Assembly (NCBI GenBank): GCA_020439745.1
Contig: JAGQSC010000021.1
Location: 248,001-312,000 of the forward strand
Length of the DNA: 64,000 bases
Reading direction: 5' to 3'
DNA from: Acidobacteriota bacterium
GTDB lineage: Bacteria; Acidobacteriota; Holophagae; Acanthopleuribacterales; Acanthopleuribacteraceae
Shown: positions 53,743 through 62,530 of the stretch, in pieces
How the letters are laid out: every line of letters begins with the position of its first letter
Position numbering within the stretch: position 1 is the first letter of the stretch
Position numbers and translations under genes: made by a program
The notes under the pieces: generated by a model
Seen by the model: the letters and a program-made list of their open reading frames with translations, nothing else
The model's database searches: none
Told to the model about the DNA's origin: nothing

Positions 53743-55406
53743 ATAAGGCACTGCTCTATCTGGTTTTTCGTTCCTATCGAGGCAGGCTCAAATCTCGACT
53801 CAGTCGTATGAAAAATCCACGCTACCTGGTGGGCGCGATTTTTGGTGCGGCCTACATCTGGATCTTCTTTGGACGCCGCCTCTCGTCAGGTGCCATTCAG
53901 CTTCCTGAGCAGTTCGTGGTGATGATCGCCCCAGTGGGCGGCAGCATCTTGTTGGCTTTGTTCTCAATTCAATGGTTGCTGGTGTTGCGAGATGGTGGAC
54001 TCAACCTCACCGAAAACGAAATGGACCTGCTATTTCCGGCCCCTCTCAGCAAACGCGCCTTATTGCACTATCACTACCTGAAAGCTCAGTTTGGACTGCT
54101 CATCGCGTCCATGGTCATGGTGCTGTTCATGCGGCCCGTACTGGGCATGTCGGGCTACTGGCTGGGTGTGGCACTGGTTTGGTTGTTGTTTAATGCGCTG
54201 CTTTTCCAACAGACTGCCCTCGATTTTCTCTCCTTGGGACTGGTGCGTTCTTGGGCCATGCGAAGTGTGCAGTTATTGTTGGGATTGATATTCATAATGG
54301 CCGCAGCCGCCAACGGGTTTGGCACCCTTATTTACAAGGATCAAGCCGCACCTTTATGGCTGATTGTGGCTCAGTGGGTAACGACACCGCTTCAGTGGAT
54401 TGCCCGCGGTTTTGTTGGAGGAACGCTGCAAAGTGCAATTACGGCGGTGTTTACTTTGCTCGCAATCATGAGTCTGTACTACCTGATCACCATTGCTCAG
54501 GATGTGTCGTTTGAAGACAGTTCCTTGCTCAAATCGAAAAAACGGAACCGAAGGCGGGCACGTCGCCGCTCCGAACGCCGCACAATTGATGCGGAGAAAC
54601 CGCGAAAATCCCGTCCAACTTGGATGCCTGTGACCAACATGGTTTGGCGGGTGATGATGAGCAAATCCAAAATTGGGCTGCTGCGTTATGCCACAAAAAT
54701 GCCGATCATCATCATTGTGCCGGTGGTTTGTCTCAGTTGGCTGGTGTTTATGATTTTGGGCCCAGCCGAGATGAAAACCAGCCTCGCGGTCATGGCGCTG
54801 ATGGGGTCTGGCATCTTGATGCTGGCCGGCGGGAAAATGTTGTTGCTCGATTTCCGCACCGAGTTGGATCATGTGGAGCTGTTGAAGAGTTTCCCCGTTC
54901 GAGGCGTGCACATGGTGTTGGCGGTCTTGGGGATCAACGGATTGGTGCTGATTTGCATCCATGCATTATTCGCGATTATGTTTGCGATTTCATTTGTGGG
55001 CGCCCCGACGAATTTTCAAATCCCATATTCCCCTTTGGCGATCGCAATCACCTTGATGCTGGTGGCACCGGTAATCTCTTTGATGTTCCTGCTACTGGAG
55101 AACTTGCTGTTCTTGTGGCTACCCGCATGGTTCTTGCCCGAGAAAGGTGAACGTCAGGTGCGCGGCTTCGATGTCATGGGCCGACGTGTCTTCAATTTGA
55201 TCGTGCGACTGTTCGGTTTATTGGGCTTGTCATTGGTCCCAGCGGCGGTTGCAGCGGGCGCTTTGATTTTTGTGTCGGGTGACGCAGGACTCTTACTCTC
55301 TGGCGCCCTCTTCGCTACGGTCCTGCTGATTGAGCTCGGGCCCATAGTTTGGGTGGCAGGCAAGTGTTACGACCGCATTGAATCCCTGGGCGACGAAGCC
55401 GTGTAA
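53739..55406 (+). CDS. ABC exporter permease
   Basis: The 555-residue membrane protein starts on a TTG overlapping the ATPase stop. It has about twelve predicted helices in two groups, separated by a very basic cytoplasmic linker at about 265-290 (KKRNRRRARRRSERR). The opening motif SRMKNPRYLVGAIFGAAYIW and the early SENEMDLLFPAPLSKRALL-like segment (here TENEMDLLFPAPLSKR) fit a family of putative ABC exporter permeases. Substrate unknown. Confidence 0.82.
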   Translation: MNKALLYLVFRSYRGRLKSRLSRMKNPRYLVGAIFGAAYIWIFFGRRLSSGAIQLPEQFVVMIAPVGGSILLALFSIQWLLVLRDGGLNLTENEMDLLFPAPLSKRALLHYHYLKAQFGLLIASMVMVLFMRPVLGMSGYWLGVALVWLLFNALLFQQTALDFLSLGLVRSWAMRSVQLLLGLIFIMAAAANGFGTLIYKDQAAPLWLIVAQWVTTPLQWIARGFVGGTLQSAITAVFTLLAIMSLYYLITIAQDVSFEDSSLLKSKKRNRRRARRRSERRTIDAEKPRKSRPTWMPVTNMVWRVMMSKSKIGLLRYATKMPIIIIVPVVCLSWLVFMILGPAEMKTSLAVMALMGSGILMLAGGKMLLLDFRTELDHVELLKSFPVRGVHMVLAVLGINGLVLICIHALFAIMFAISFVGAPTNFQIPYSPLAIAITLMLVAPVISLMFLLLENLLFLWLPAWFLPEKGERQVRGFDVMGRRVFNLIVRLFGLLGLSLVPAAVAAGALIFVSGDAGLLLSGALFATVLLIELGPIVWVAGKCYDRIESLGDEAV

Positions 55407-55407
55407 A

Positions 55408-55427
55408 AGGGGTGCCGTGGCACCCCT
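55408..55427 (-). terminator. Terminator of the sigma/anti-sigma/DUF4097 operon
   Basis: AGGGGTGCC/GGCACCCCT form a perfect 9-bp stem. On the minus strand it is followed by TTTT, fitting a Rho-independent terminator for the DUF4097 gene. It also lies right behind the convergent ABC permease gene. Confidence 0.7.
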
Positions 55428-55434
55428 GTCACCA

Positions 55435-56490
55435 TCATTGCTGTGTTTTGACGATATTTACGTCACCGTTCACGGTGCGAATCACGACGCGGTGACGGCC
55501 TGTTACTGTCTGACCCGAGGCACGAATCACTTTGTGCCGGGTACCTTCAGTGCTTTGCTTCAGTGCGAATTCTGATGTGATCTTGCAGGGCTTTCGGTCG
55601 TTGGTTTGTTTGATCTCAATGTCAAACTCACCTGAGAACCCTGCCGGTAGGTGCACATTGATGTCGCCGCCCTTGGAATCCAGATCAACATCCCGCTCAC
55701 CGTCGTCGGGATCACCGACCATGATAATGGTGATGTTACCGCCCATGGTGTGTGCGGTTGCATAGCCGTCTACGGCATCGACGCGAATGTTGCCGCCCTT
55801 GGTCTCCACATCCACGAATTTGGCCGACCCGATGTTGATATTGCCACCCATGGTTTCACCGATCAGACCTGTGGGTGCTTCCACCACCTTGATGTTGCCA
55901 CCATACGTCTTCACCTTAACGGGTTCCACGCGACCATCGATGGGTGAATTTGGGTTGTCTACGTTGATGTTACCGCCCATGGTTTCGCAGTCCACTAGAC
56001 CCGGCGTATTAGACAGGCTGATATTTCCGCCCATGGTCTTGACATGCCCACTGACTTGGGAATGATCGATACCGATGTTGCCGCCCATGGTCTTCACGGC
56101 CAGCTCACCACGAAGCTGGGTGAGTTGCACATTTCCGCCCATGGTGGCGGCCTCAATGCGACCTTCGATTTGTTCGATCTGCAGATTGCCGCCGGTTGTC
56201 TTGACGTCAATGTTGGCCTGGTTGGGTAGCCTGATGGTCACAGCCAGTTTGTGACGCTTATTGCGTGGCAGTGTGGCGACCACACTCAAACCGTCTTTGG
56301 TTTGGTTGACATCCATGACCACGTCTTCCGCACCGTGGTGCTCCAACGACAGGTCATTGCGTGACTCACCGATAATGGTCAGGTTTCCCCCTTGCTCCAG
56401 TTCCACATACAGGGTTTGACCTGCGCTGAATGCATAGCTTTGTGATTGCTCCGCAAAACTGAGCGAAGCGAGGATAAGTACGAAAATCAT
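55435..56490 (-). CDS. Secreted DUF4097-type repeat protein
   Basis: The 351-residue protein has a signal peptide (MIFVLILASLSFA) and a parallel beta-helix-like body. At least nine turns of about 17-20 residues repeat 'TMGGN(I/V)' or 'TKGGN', typical of DUF4097 adhesin-like domains. The same turn appears in the DNA as repeats of GTTGCCGCCCATGGT on the + strand. Such proteins often accompany sigma/anti-sigma or envelope-stress systems. It is the third gene of the sigma factor operon, 9 bases behind the anti-sigma gene. Confidence 0.85.
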   Translation of the reverse strand: MIFVLILASLSFAEQSQSYAFSAGQTLYVELEQGGNLTIIGESRNDLSLEHHGAEDVVMDVNQTKDGLSVVATLPRNKRHKLAVTIRLPNQANIDVKTTGGNLQIEQIEGRIEAATMGGNVQLTQLRGELAVKTMGGNIGIDHSQVSGHVKTMGGNISLSNTPGLVDCETMGGNINVDNPNSPIDGRVEPVKVKTYGGNIKVVEAPTGLIGETMGGNINIGSAKFVDVETKGGNIRVDAVDGYATAHTMGGNITIIMVGDPDDGERDVDLDSKGGDINVHLPAGFSGEFDIEIKQTNDRKPCKITSEFALKQSTEGTRHKVIRASGQTVTGRHRVVIRTVNGDVNIVKTQQ

Positions 56491-56499
56491 GGTTGCTCC

Positions 56500-57303
56500 T
56501 TAGTAGGTTGTTTTTTGGGATACCCGATAGAGGGCGGGCAGGTCGGCGGAGTCGGGACCCTTGTCCAACATCTGCTCTGAATAATCGCGGCCCAGGTACG
56601 TCATGGCATTCAGCTTCAAACTGGTGTTGGCATCACTGGTCAACAAAGCCACAAATGCTTCGCTGATGGCCTGGTCCATCTCCTGGCCAGCCAGGATTTC
56701 TGATGCCTTGAGGCGAACCGAGATTTCGGGGTCGTTATTCATGGCGTAAATCAGTGCATCGCGCACTTCTGGATCAAAGACCTCGTGCGCGGCATCCAAT
56801 GCTTCCAACCGTTGATAAAGCGAAGCCGGTTGCACCATGGACTGAGCCAGGATGTGACCCACGCGTGGGTCCGACGGTTCGGCCACCAGAGACTCGCGGT
56901 GAGTAATGTCGTAACTCAAAGTCACACGTCCGTCAGCCAACGTGTTCACGGCGACGTTGGCATAACTAGCCAGCGATTCGCCGAGAACCGACGTTTCTCC
57001 CCCACTGCGTCCGCTCATAAAACCAAGCACGATTCCGGCCGCCAAAGCGGCTGGTAACCAAAGTGGATGAATTCGGGAAGGAGGGGCCGTGTTCAGTTGG
57101 CGAAGCACGCGACTGCGCATCGCTTGAAAGGAGGTCTCGTCGGGTACGTGGCCCATGTCGATGGTGTCGAAACGGTGGTGCAATTCAAGGACTGCATGAC
57201 ACGTCGCACACTGAGCGACATGTTCTTGCAATTCTGCAGTCATACCCGTGCCATCGGCGATAATCTGTTCCAATTGGTCTTGAATGGATAAGCAGTCTTT
57301 CAT
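56500..57303 (-). CDS. Membrane anti-sigma factor with zinc finger and HEAT-like repeats
   Basis: The 267-residue protein has a ZAS-type motif (His28, Cys32, Cys35 in HVAQCATC) in its cytoplasmic N-terminus, one membrane helix (about 83-100; LWLPAALAAGIVLGFMSG), and an outer part with HEAT-like helical repeats (VRDALIYAMNNDPEISVRLKA, FVALLTSDANTSLKLNAM). It overlaps the ECF sigma gene by 4 bases, so the sigma factor is probably its partner. The HEAT-like sensor part is unusual. Confidence 0.85.
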   Translation of the reverse strand: MKDCLSIQDQLEQIIADGTGMTAELQEHVAQCATCHAVLELHHRFDTIDMGHVPDETSFQAMRSRVLRQLNTAPPSRIHPLWLPAALAAGIVLGFMSGRSGGETSVLGESLASYANVAVNTLADGRVTLSYDITHRESLVAEPSDPRVGHILAQSMVQPASLYQRLEALDAAHEVFDPEVRDALIYAMNNDPEISVRLKASEILAGQEMDQAISEAFVALLTSDANTSLKLNAMTYLGRDYSEQMLDKGPDSADLPALYRVSQKTTY

Positions 57304-57797
57304 GGTACCTCCGCCATCTTGCGCATGCTGCGATAAAGAATGTTCTTGACCACCGTTTCATGGCATTCCAATACCTCGGCGATCTCTTTCACGGCATAAC
57401 CTTCTATGTATTTCAAAACCACGGCCAGCCGGTGTTTGGGGTGGAGTTTGTCCAGGTACTGGCCGAGCATATGGCGGTCCAGTGGGTGGTCTTCGGACGG
57501 TAACTGTTCTTCGGCTAGCGCTACATGAGGTTCGGCACGTTGGCTACGCGAGAAGCTGACACTCGAGTTGTAGGTGACGCGCATCAACCAGGATTTGAAT
57601 TGGTCAGGTTGCTGCACACTGTGGAGTTTCTCGAAGGCTGCCAGAAACACGTTCTGCGTGATGTCCATGGCATCTTCGGCTTGGCGTGTGTAGTTAAGCG
57701 CCACGGAATAAACGAGTTTTTGGTATTTGCGCATCAGTTCATCAAAGGCACTCATGTCACCAGTCAGGGTTTTCTCGATCAGTTGGGCGTCCAACAC
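57300..57797 (-). CDS. ECF-type RNA polymerase sigma factor
   Basis: The 165-residue protein has sigma region 2 (about 15-80; FDELMRKYQKLVYSVALNY, DAMDITQNVFLAAFEKL) and region 4 (about 110-160; HPKHRLAVVLKYIEGYAVKEIAEVL). It lacks regions 1 and 3, so it is an ECF sigma of the RpoE/SigW type. The start is GTG behind GAGAGGATG. Translation is coupled to its anti-sigma factor. The leader sequence is almost identical to that of the divergent Rieske-ThDP gene. Confidence 0.93.
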   Translation of the reverse strand: MLDAQLIEKTLTGDMSAFDELMRKYQKLVYSVALNYTRQAEDAMDITQNVFLAAFEKLHSVQQPDQFKSWLMRVTYNSSVSFSRSQRAEPHVALAEEQLPSEDHPLDRHMLGQYLDKLHPKHRLAVVLKYIEGYAVKEIAEVLECHETVVKNILYRSMRKMAEVP

Positions 57798-57799
57798 CA

Positions 57800-57960
57800 G
57801 TTCATCCTCTCAACTGTTTGCACCTATACAGACGCATCTCAGCCCAAAAAGTAAGCACAAGCGCAAACTTTCCCAAGAAAAAGCCCTCGAGAAAGCTAGA
57901 TCACATCACTCGGAGTTACCCTGCTATGATGGCCTTTTCCAACACAGTTGAGAGGTGAAC
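57800..57960. promoter_or_regulatory. Divergent control region with inverted leader repeat
   Basis: The minus-strand leader of the sigma gene (57819-57800) reads AAACAGTTGAGAGGATGAAC. The plus-strand leader of the Rieske-ThDP gene (57941-57960) reads AACACAGTTGAGAGGTGAAC. They share 12 plus 5 identical bases with a one-base indel and cover both ribosome-binding sites. TATGAT at 57925-57930 could be a -10 box for the plus gene. Shared control of the two operons is possible. Confidence 0.45.
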
Positions 57961-57961
57961 C

Positions 57962-59890
57962 ATGGTTGTTTGGCACCGAATCTTGGATTTGGATGAGCTA
58001 TCTGATGGTCGCGTCACGGTGGTCACGGTGGAAAATCGAAGTTTTGCCATCACCAAATTTGAAGGTGTGTACGCTGCCTTGGACAATCGTTGTCCGCATC
58101 AGGGCGGACCCTTGGGTGAAGGTTCCATTGAACAGGGGTGGCTGCGGTGCCCTTGGCATGGGTGGGATTTTCACCCCACTACGGGAAAGCCGCCCGGAGG
58201 TTATGACGACGGGGTGTGCACGTTTCCCATCGAGGAACGGACCGATGGTGTGTATTTGGGCCTGCGCCCCACACCCAAACCTGCGCGCACGGTTTCGGAC
58301 GTCATGATTGAGACGATGGTGAATTGGGGCGTGACCCACGTGTTTGGCATGGTGGGCCACTCCAATTTGGGGGTCGCCGATGCCATGCGTCGGCAGCAAG
58401 AGCAGGGAAGGTTGACCTTTATTGGCATTCGGCATGAGGGAGCGGCCTCTTTTGCAGCCTCTGCCTATGCCAAGCTCACCGGAAAACCGGCGGCCTGTTT
58501 TGCCATTGCAGGGCCCGGAGCCACAAATCTGTTAACTGGATTGTGGGACGCAAAAGTGGATCGCGCGCCTATCCTCGCCTTGACAGGCCAAGTAGATACC
58601 CAAGTTTTGGGGCCCGGTGCCTTCCAGGAAGTGGATTTGAGCCAAGCCTTTCAGGGGGTGGCCGTATGGAGCCAGACGGTGCTGGCCACCTCCAGACATG
58701 CGGAGCTAATGAATCTCGCTTTGAAGAACGCCATCCTGAAGAGGGATGTAGCCCATCTGATTTTTCCCAACGAGGTGCAGCAGATTGCGGCCGAGGACGT
58801 GTCTGCATCCGATCCCAAAGGACGGATAACACCGCTCACCATTCGCCCACCGGAGCCAGCATTCGAGGATGCACTGCAAGCCTTAGCGCATGCCAAACGA
58901 CCCGTCACCATTGTCGGGCACGGCACTCGATTCGATATGGACGGCGTCATGACGCTCGCAGAACGTCTGAATGCGCCGGTCATTACCACATTCAAAGGCA
59001 AGGGCTTGGTTTCGGATCACCATCCATTGGGTTGTGGGGTGCTCGGTCGAAGCGGGACACCGATCGCCTCATGGTTCATGAACGAAGCCGATCTGTTAAT
59101 GGTATTTGGGGCTTCCTTTTCAAACCACACTGGGATTACGCCCAAGAAACCCATCATCCAAGTGGACTACGATCCCATGGCTTTGGGTAAGTTCCACAAG
59201 GTTGCCTATCCCATTTGGGGCGAAATCGGTGAAACAGCCAAGCTTTTTGCCGATCGGCTCACAAACAAGGAAACGGTGGATCAGCGAGGGGAAGTTGCGG
59301 ATCGGTGGTCCATTTGGCGGCGCGAGAAATTGCGACGTGCAGGGGACGATCGCGGAAAAGGTCTCAATTCGGCGTTTCTATTCGCTCAGTTGACCGAGGC
59401 AGTGAATGCAGACGCCGTGATTGCCGTAGATGTGGGCAACAACACCTATTCATTTGGCCGGTACTTTGAGTGTGATGCCCAGTCGGTATTGATGTCAGGT
59501 TACCTGGGTTCCATTGGTTTTGGTCTACCTGCCGCCATGGGTGCTTGGTGTGCGTCACCAAATCGGCAAATAGTCTCTATTTCGGGTGATGGTGGGTTCG
59601 GCCAGTACATGGCTGAACTAACCACGGCTGTGAAATACGGCATGAACATCACCCATGTGCTTTTGAATAACGGTGAACTGGGCAAAATCTCGAAAGAGCA
59701 ACGCGCGGACCAACTGGATGTTTGGCAGACGCAGTTGCACAACCCCAACTTCGCCAGCTATGCAGAGAACTGCGGTGCGCTGGGTATCCGTGTCCAAAAC
59801 CGCAGCGAGCTTAAATCCGCATTGCGTCGTGCACTAGACCACCATGGCCCGGCACTGGTGGAAGTCATCACCGATGCCATGCTGATTTGA
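57962..59890 (+). CDS. Rieske domain fused to a thiamine-diphosphate-dependent enzyme
   Basis: The 642-residue protein starts with a Rieske [2Fe-2S] ferredoxin domain (1-105; Cys44-x-His46 in CPHQGG and Cys63-x-x-His66 in CPWHGW). A full enzyme of the acetolactate synthase/pyruvate oxidase family follows: PYR domain with catalytic Glu159 (IRHEGAASFAASAYAK), a middle domain (VTIVGHGTR), and a PP domain with GDGGFGQYMAELTTAVKYG and LNNGELGKIS for ThDP and Mg. A Rieske cluster suggests redox chemistry, such as oxidative decarboxylation of a 2-oxo acid with electron transfer. Substrate and acceptor are unknown. It is divergent from the sigma factor operon. Confidence 0.88.
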   Translation: MVVWHRILDLDELSDGRVTVVTVENRSFAITKFEGVYAALDNRCPHQGGPLGEGSIEQGWLRCPWHGWDFHPTTGKPPGGYDDGVCTFPIEERTDGVYLGLRPTPKPARTVSDVMIETMVNWGVTHVFGMVGHSNLGVADAMRRQQEQGRLTFIGIRHEGAASFAASAYAKLTGKPAACFAIAGPGATNLLTGLWDAKVDRAPILALTGQVDTQVLGPGAFQEVDLSQAFQGVAVWSQTVLATSRHAELMNLALKNAILKRDVAHLIFPNEVQQIAAEDVSASDPKGRITPLTIRPPEPAFEDALQALAHAKRPVTIVGHGTRFDMDGVMTLAERLNAPVITTFKGKGLVSDHHPLGCGVLGRSGTPIASWFMNEADLLMVFGASFSNHTGITPKKPIIQVDYDPMALGKFHKVAYPIWGEIGETAKLFADRLTNKETVDQRGEVADRWSIWRREKLRRAGDDRGKGLNSAFLFAQLTEAVNADAVIAVDVGNNTYSFGRYFECDAQSVLMSGYLGSIGFGLPAAMGAWCASPNRQIVSISGDGGFGQYMAELTTAVKYGMNITHVLLNNGELGKISKEQRADQLDVWQTQLHNPNFASYAENCGALGIRVQNRSELKSALRRALDHHGPALVEVITDAMLI

Positions 59891-59907
59891 CGTGTAGGTC
59901 ACCCTAC

Positions 59908-60546
59908 TCACACGTTGCCAATAATCGCAAAATCCGTGATCAATGCGATGGGTTTGTGGTCACCCCCAATGGCGAAATATGAGGCGTAGAAGCCATCGCC
60001 ATAACCTGACGAAAATGCAACGATGTTGCCGGCCGATTCGGGATCTGGCTTGAAATTAGCCCAAGACCAGGTATGCCGGTAGGTCTCGTCGAGGAACTCA
60101 ATAATGTCTAAGAAATAGCGATCGTTTTCTCCCATGCGTTTTGTGAGTGCGTGCGATGTGTCGATATCCATGAAACATCCAGTTCCTGCATCGACACCAT
60201 ATCCAAACATCTCATCATCTTGTAGATCTTCGACGAGCTGACCATTGATGACTGCCATCTCCCAATGATTGATCGGACCTTGAGTGAAATCGACACGTGC
60301 AAAAGCTACCCGCTCGTCGCCCCCTTCGAGGATCGCTATGGCGAGCGTGACAGGATACTCGCCATTTGGGACACGTCGCGTAAATGGTTGTGGGTCTGGA
60401 CAAACGAGCGGATCTGAAGCGGCTATTTGGCCTGACGTTATGATGAGATTGCCGATGGATTCGATCCGAAAGGAAACGGGTGCGTTTGGATCTACTGCGT
60501 TCAAAAAGACTTGCGTAACTAGTTTTTCATCGATCATGTGGGCCAA
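59908..60546 (-). CDS. DUF4241 protein
   Basis: The 212-residue soluble protein matches the DUF4241 pattern: GNLIITSGQIAASDPL, FTRRVPNGEYPVTLAIA, WEMAVINGQ, FGYGVDAGTGCFMD and late VAFSSGYGDGFYASYFA. The family is widespread and of unknown biochemical function; some members occur beside toxin-immunity genes. It is convergent with the Rieske-ThDP gene, 17 bases apart. Confidence 0.8.
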   Translation of the reverse strand: MAHMIDEKLVTQVFLNAVDPNAPVSFRIESIGNLIITSGQIAASDPLVCPDPQPFTRRVPNGEYPVTLAIAILEGGDERVAFARVDFTQGPINHWEMAVINGQLVEDLQDDEMFGYGVDAGTGCFMDIDTSHALTKRMGENDRYFLDIIEFLDETYRHTWSWANFKPDPESAGNIVAFSSGYGDGFYASYFAIGGDHKPIALITDFAIIGNV

Positions 60547-60594
60547 GGGAATACCCTCACTTCTGTTTTTCGTTCAACGGTTCAGTCGTCGCTC

Positions 60595-61170
60595 CTACTC
60601 GTGGTCTGGCCAGTTGCGACGATGCTGCAAGAGATTTGATGCTTCTTGCCGAATCTGGCGGTTCGCACCATGTTCGGTAAGTGCCTGCGCCATCGATCTG
60701 GTAAGGTCTTTTCTGTCGAGTAAGGGTTCATGAACATGACCATCTCCCTGTTCCAGACATTCCTGAAACAGTTCGTCGCTCAATGCATCCGCTTTCAAGG
60801 CGCGCAGGAGTTTGTGGCGCATGATGATCTTCTCGGTCCAATCGCCATGGGCCAGAACGCGCTTGGCCACGTGATCAAACTGGTCATCGGTGAGCCAGTG
60901 TCTTTCCAAAAGGCTGGCCAGTGCGCTTCCACCCATGGGGGAATCCACATCCTCTATGGCAAGCTCCATGTAGCGATCCAACTCGTCTAAGCTGGCGGAT
61001 TGACGATTCATGAACCACCTTCGAAAAGTCGCATAGCGATAATGCTCGTCCGGGATGCCATCCTCATCGGCTTCAGCTGCCTTCAACTGAGCTTGGTAGA
61101 TCTCGCGATCTAACAAACCATAGCGAACCCATTTTTCGTGATAGCCGAAATTCAACTTCTGTTCGTCCAT
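60595..61170 (-). CDS. Hypothetical helical-repeat protein
   Basis: The 191-residue soluble protein is acidic and helical, with HEAT-like segments (GSALASLLERHWLTDDQFDHV, LLRALKADALSDELFQECL). No family is recognised. I chose the ATG at 61170; an ATG at 61194 is the alternative. It follows the direction of the DUF4241 gene and lies 48 bases upstream of it, so they may be co-transcribed. Confidence 0.55.
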   Translation of the reverse strand: MDEQKLNFGYHEKWVRYGLLDREIYQAQLKAAEADEDGIPDEHYRYATFRRWFMNRQSASLDELDRYMELAIEDVDSPMGGSALASLLERHWLTDDQFDHVAKRVLAHGDWTEKIIMRHKLLRALKADALSDELFQECLEQGDGHVHEPLLDRKDLTRSMAQALTEHGANRQIRQEASNLLQHRRNWPDHE

Positions 61171-61270
61171 ACTGCCATTATCGCTAATGTGCATGAGCAC
61201 AGCCAACACTGGTCATTTTTTGGGACCCATTTTTTGCCACCGCTGGGCCAACATTGCTCGGCTAAATCGG

Positions 61271-61276
61271 TATAAT
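61271..61276 (+). promoter_or_regulatory. Possible -10 box upstream of the VOC gene
   Basis: TATAAT is a perfect -10 box about 55 bases before the VOC start codon. No good -35 box is found at 16-18 bases. Confidence 0.35.
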
Positions 61277-61329
61277 GCTCAGCACATTCACACCGCGCAC
61301 ACGTGCGAACGAAGAACCGGAGGAAAGAG

Positions 61330-61734
61330 ATGGCGAAAATTACGGGGATTGGTGGCGTTTTTTTCAAGAGTAAAGGCGACAGCGCCGCGTTGGCGGCCTG
61401 GTACAAAAAGCACTTGGGTCTTCCGCTAGAGGACTGGGGTGGCGCCATCCTTCGCTGGCCGGATGACAAAGCCGAAGATCAAGGGCTCACTGTTTGGCAC
61501 TTGGCTGCCAAGGACAGCCTGTGGTTCAGTCCCAGTGATTCGCCATTCATGATTAACTACCGCGTGGACAATATGGCGGAAATGCTCGATCAGTTGCGCG
61601 GCGCTGGTGTGGAGATATTCAAAGGTCCTGAATCCCACGAGAACGGCAAATTCGCTTGGATCATAGACCCCGATGGCAATAAGGTTGAGCTGTGGCAGCC
61701 CATGAATTGGGATCCCAAGAACAAGGAAGCATGA
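61330..61734 (+). CDS. VOC-family (glyoxalase-like) protein
   Basis: The 134-residue protein has the VOC fold: ITGIGGVFFKS, LAAWYKKHLGLPLEDWGG, then INYRVDNMAEMLDQLRGAGV and DPDGNKVELWQP with a Glu where one metal ligand is expected. VOC proteins include glyoxalases, dioxygenases and antibiotic-binding proteins, and the substrate cannot be told. GGAGGAAAG stands before the ATG at 61330. Confidence 0.85.
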   Translation: MAKITGIGGVFFKSKGDSAALAAWYKKHLGLPLEDWGGAILRWPDDKAEDQGLTVWHLAAKDSLWFSPSDSPFMINYRVDNMAEMLDQLRGAGVEIFKGPESHENGKFAWIIDPDGNKVELWQPMNWDPKNKEA

Positions 61735-61760
61735 TTAGGATTAGGTCCAATCGACACCGC

Positions 61761-62282
61761 TTAGATGGTAGGGAATAGTCGGTCTTTTTCGATATGTATT
61801 GATCGCAGTATCCGTTGAATGGTGGCTAAATGAACGCCTTCTGTCGTGTCTAATGAGGTGATGATCACCAGATCCTTTTTGTAGCTGCGGCCCTGCGCGC
61901 GAATCTCGACAGTCCGATCCTTGATCACCTGTTGTGCCAAATACGAGGCCCCGGGGTAGCCGTAAAACTGACCGCTATCCATACGTTGTAGGGACTTGTT
62001 GGACATGCCCAGCTTATCGATAAGCGTATGGACCAACTCCTTACTGACTGCATCGGCATCGGACTTCTGACGGTCGTTGACCAGGGTTACCATCAGCCAT
62101 CCTTTCCCTTCTGGAAACGCAACCAGGATCTGGTTACCGGCAGGTCCGGCCCTTTCGGTGACTTCCCAGTCCATGGGGTGTTCCAGGCGCATGGTGCCGG
62201 ACTGAAACGATTGCCACGCCATGTCCGGAGCATCCTCTTGCAACGGACACAGAAATACAAAAACGCTCATAAAAAACATCAT
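61761..62282 (-). CDS. Small exported protein, function unknown
   Basis: A 173-residue protein with a hydrophobic N-terminus (MMFFMSVFVFLC) that may be a signal peptide. The body (MRLEHPMDWEVTER, ILVAFPEGKGWLMVTLVN, YGYPGASYLAQQVI, LVIITSLDTTEGV) resembles PsbP/DUF1795-type proteins, single-domain beta-alpha folds found in the envelope. That match is by eye. It is convergent with the VOC gene. Confidence 0.6.
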   Translation of the reverse strand: MMFFMSVFVFLCPLQEDAPDMAWQSFQSGTMRLEHPMDWEVTERAGPAGNQILVAFPEGKGWLMVTLVNDRQKSDADAVSKELVHTLIDKLGMSNKSLQRMDSGQFYGYPGASYLAQQVIKDRTVEIRAQGRSYKKDLVIITSLDTTEGVHLATIQRILRSIHIEKDRLFPTI

Positions 62283-62530
62283 CGCTGTATTTTAACCCCA
62301 GAGCATATAGCGCAACGGGACAACATCCATGTTCATGACCCCATTCTCTCGATCGGGTTACAGCGTCGTCTTGGGCAAAAGCCCATATTACGAGACCATT
62401 TCCACCCGAGGGGGCAGATGGGTCCAACTCAATCATCTTGTTCTAACATGGTCGCCGCCCACCTAACCGGGCTCGATGCATTCTCGATAGGTTTGCAACA
62501 TTTGTACGACGATTGAGTATGGAGTACTTC

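Noticed and set aside
55650-56180. Regular short repeats that look like a CRISPR array at first glance
   Set aside because: The units are the codons of the TMGGN repeats of the DUF4097 protein; spacing follows the protein repeat, with no unique spacers.
58543-59190. Overlapping plus-strand open frame of 215 codons
   Set aside because: It lies inside the Rieske-ThDP gene in another frame and has low-quality, Arg/Ser-rich sequence.
62134-62436. Minus-strand open frame of 100 codons overlapping the small exported protein gene
   Set aside because: It overlaps a better gene in another frame on the same strand and has no ribosome-binding site; only its N-terminal half lies in intergenic DNA.
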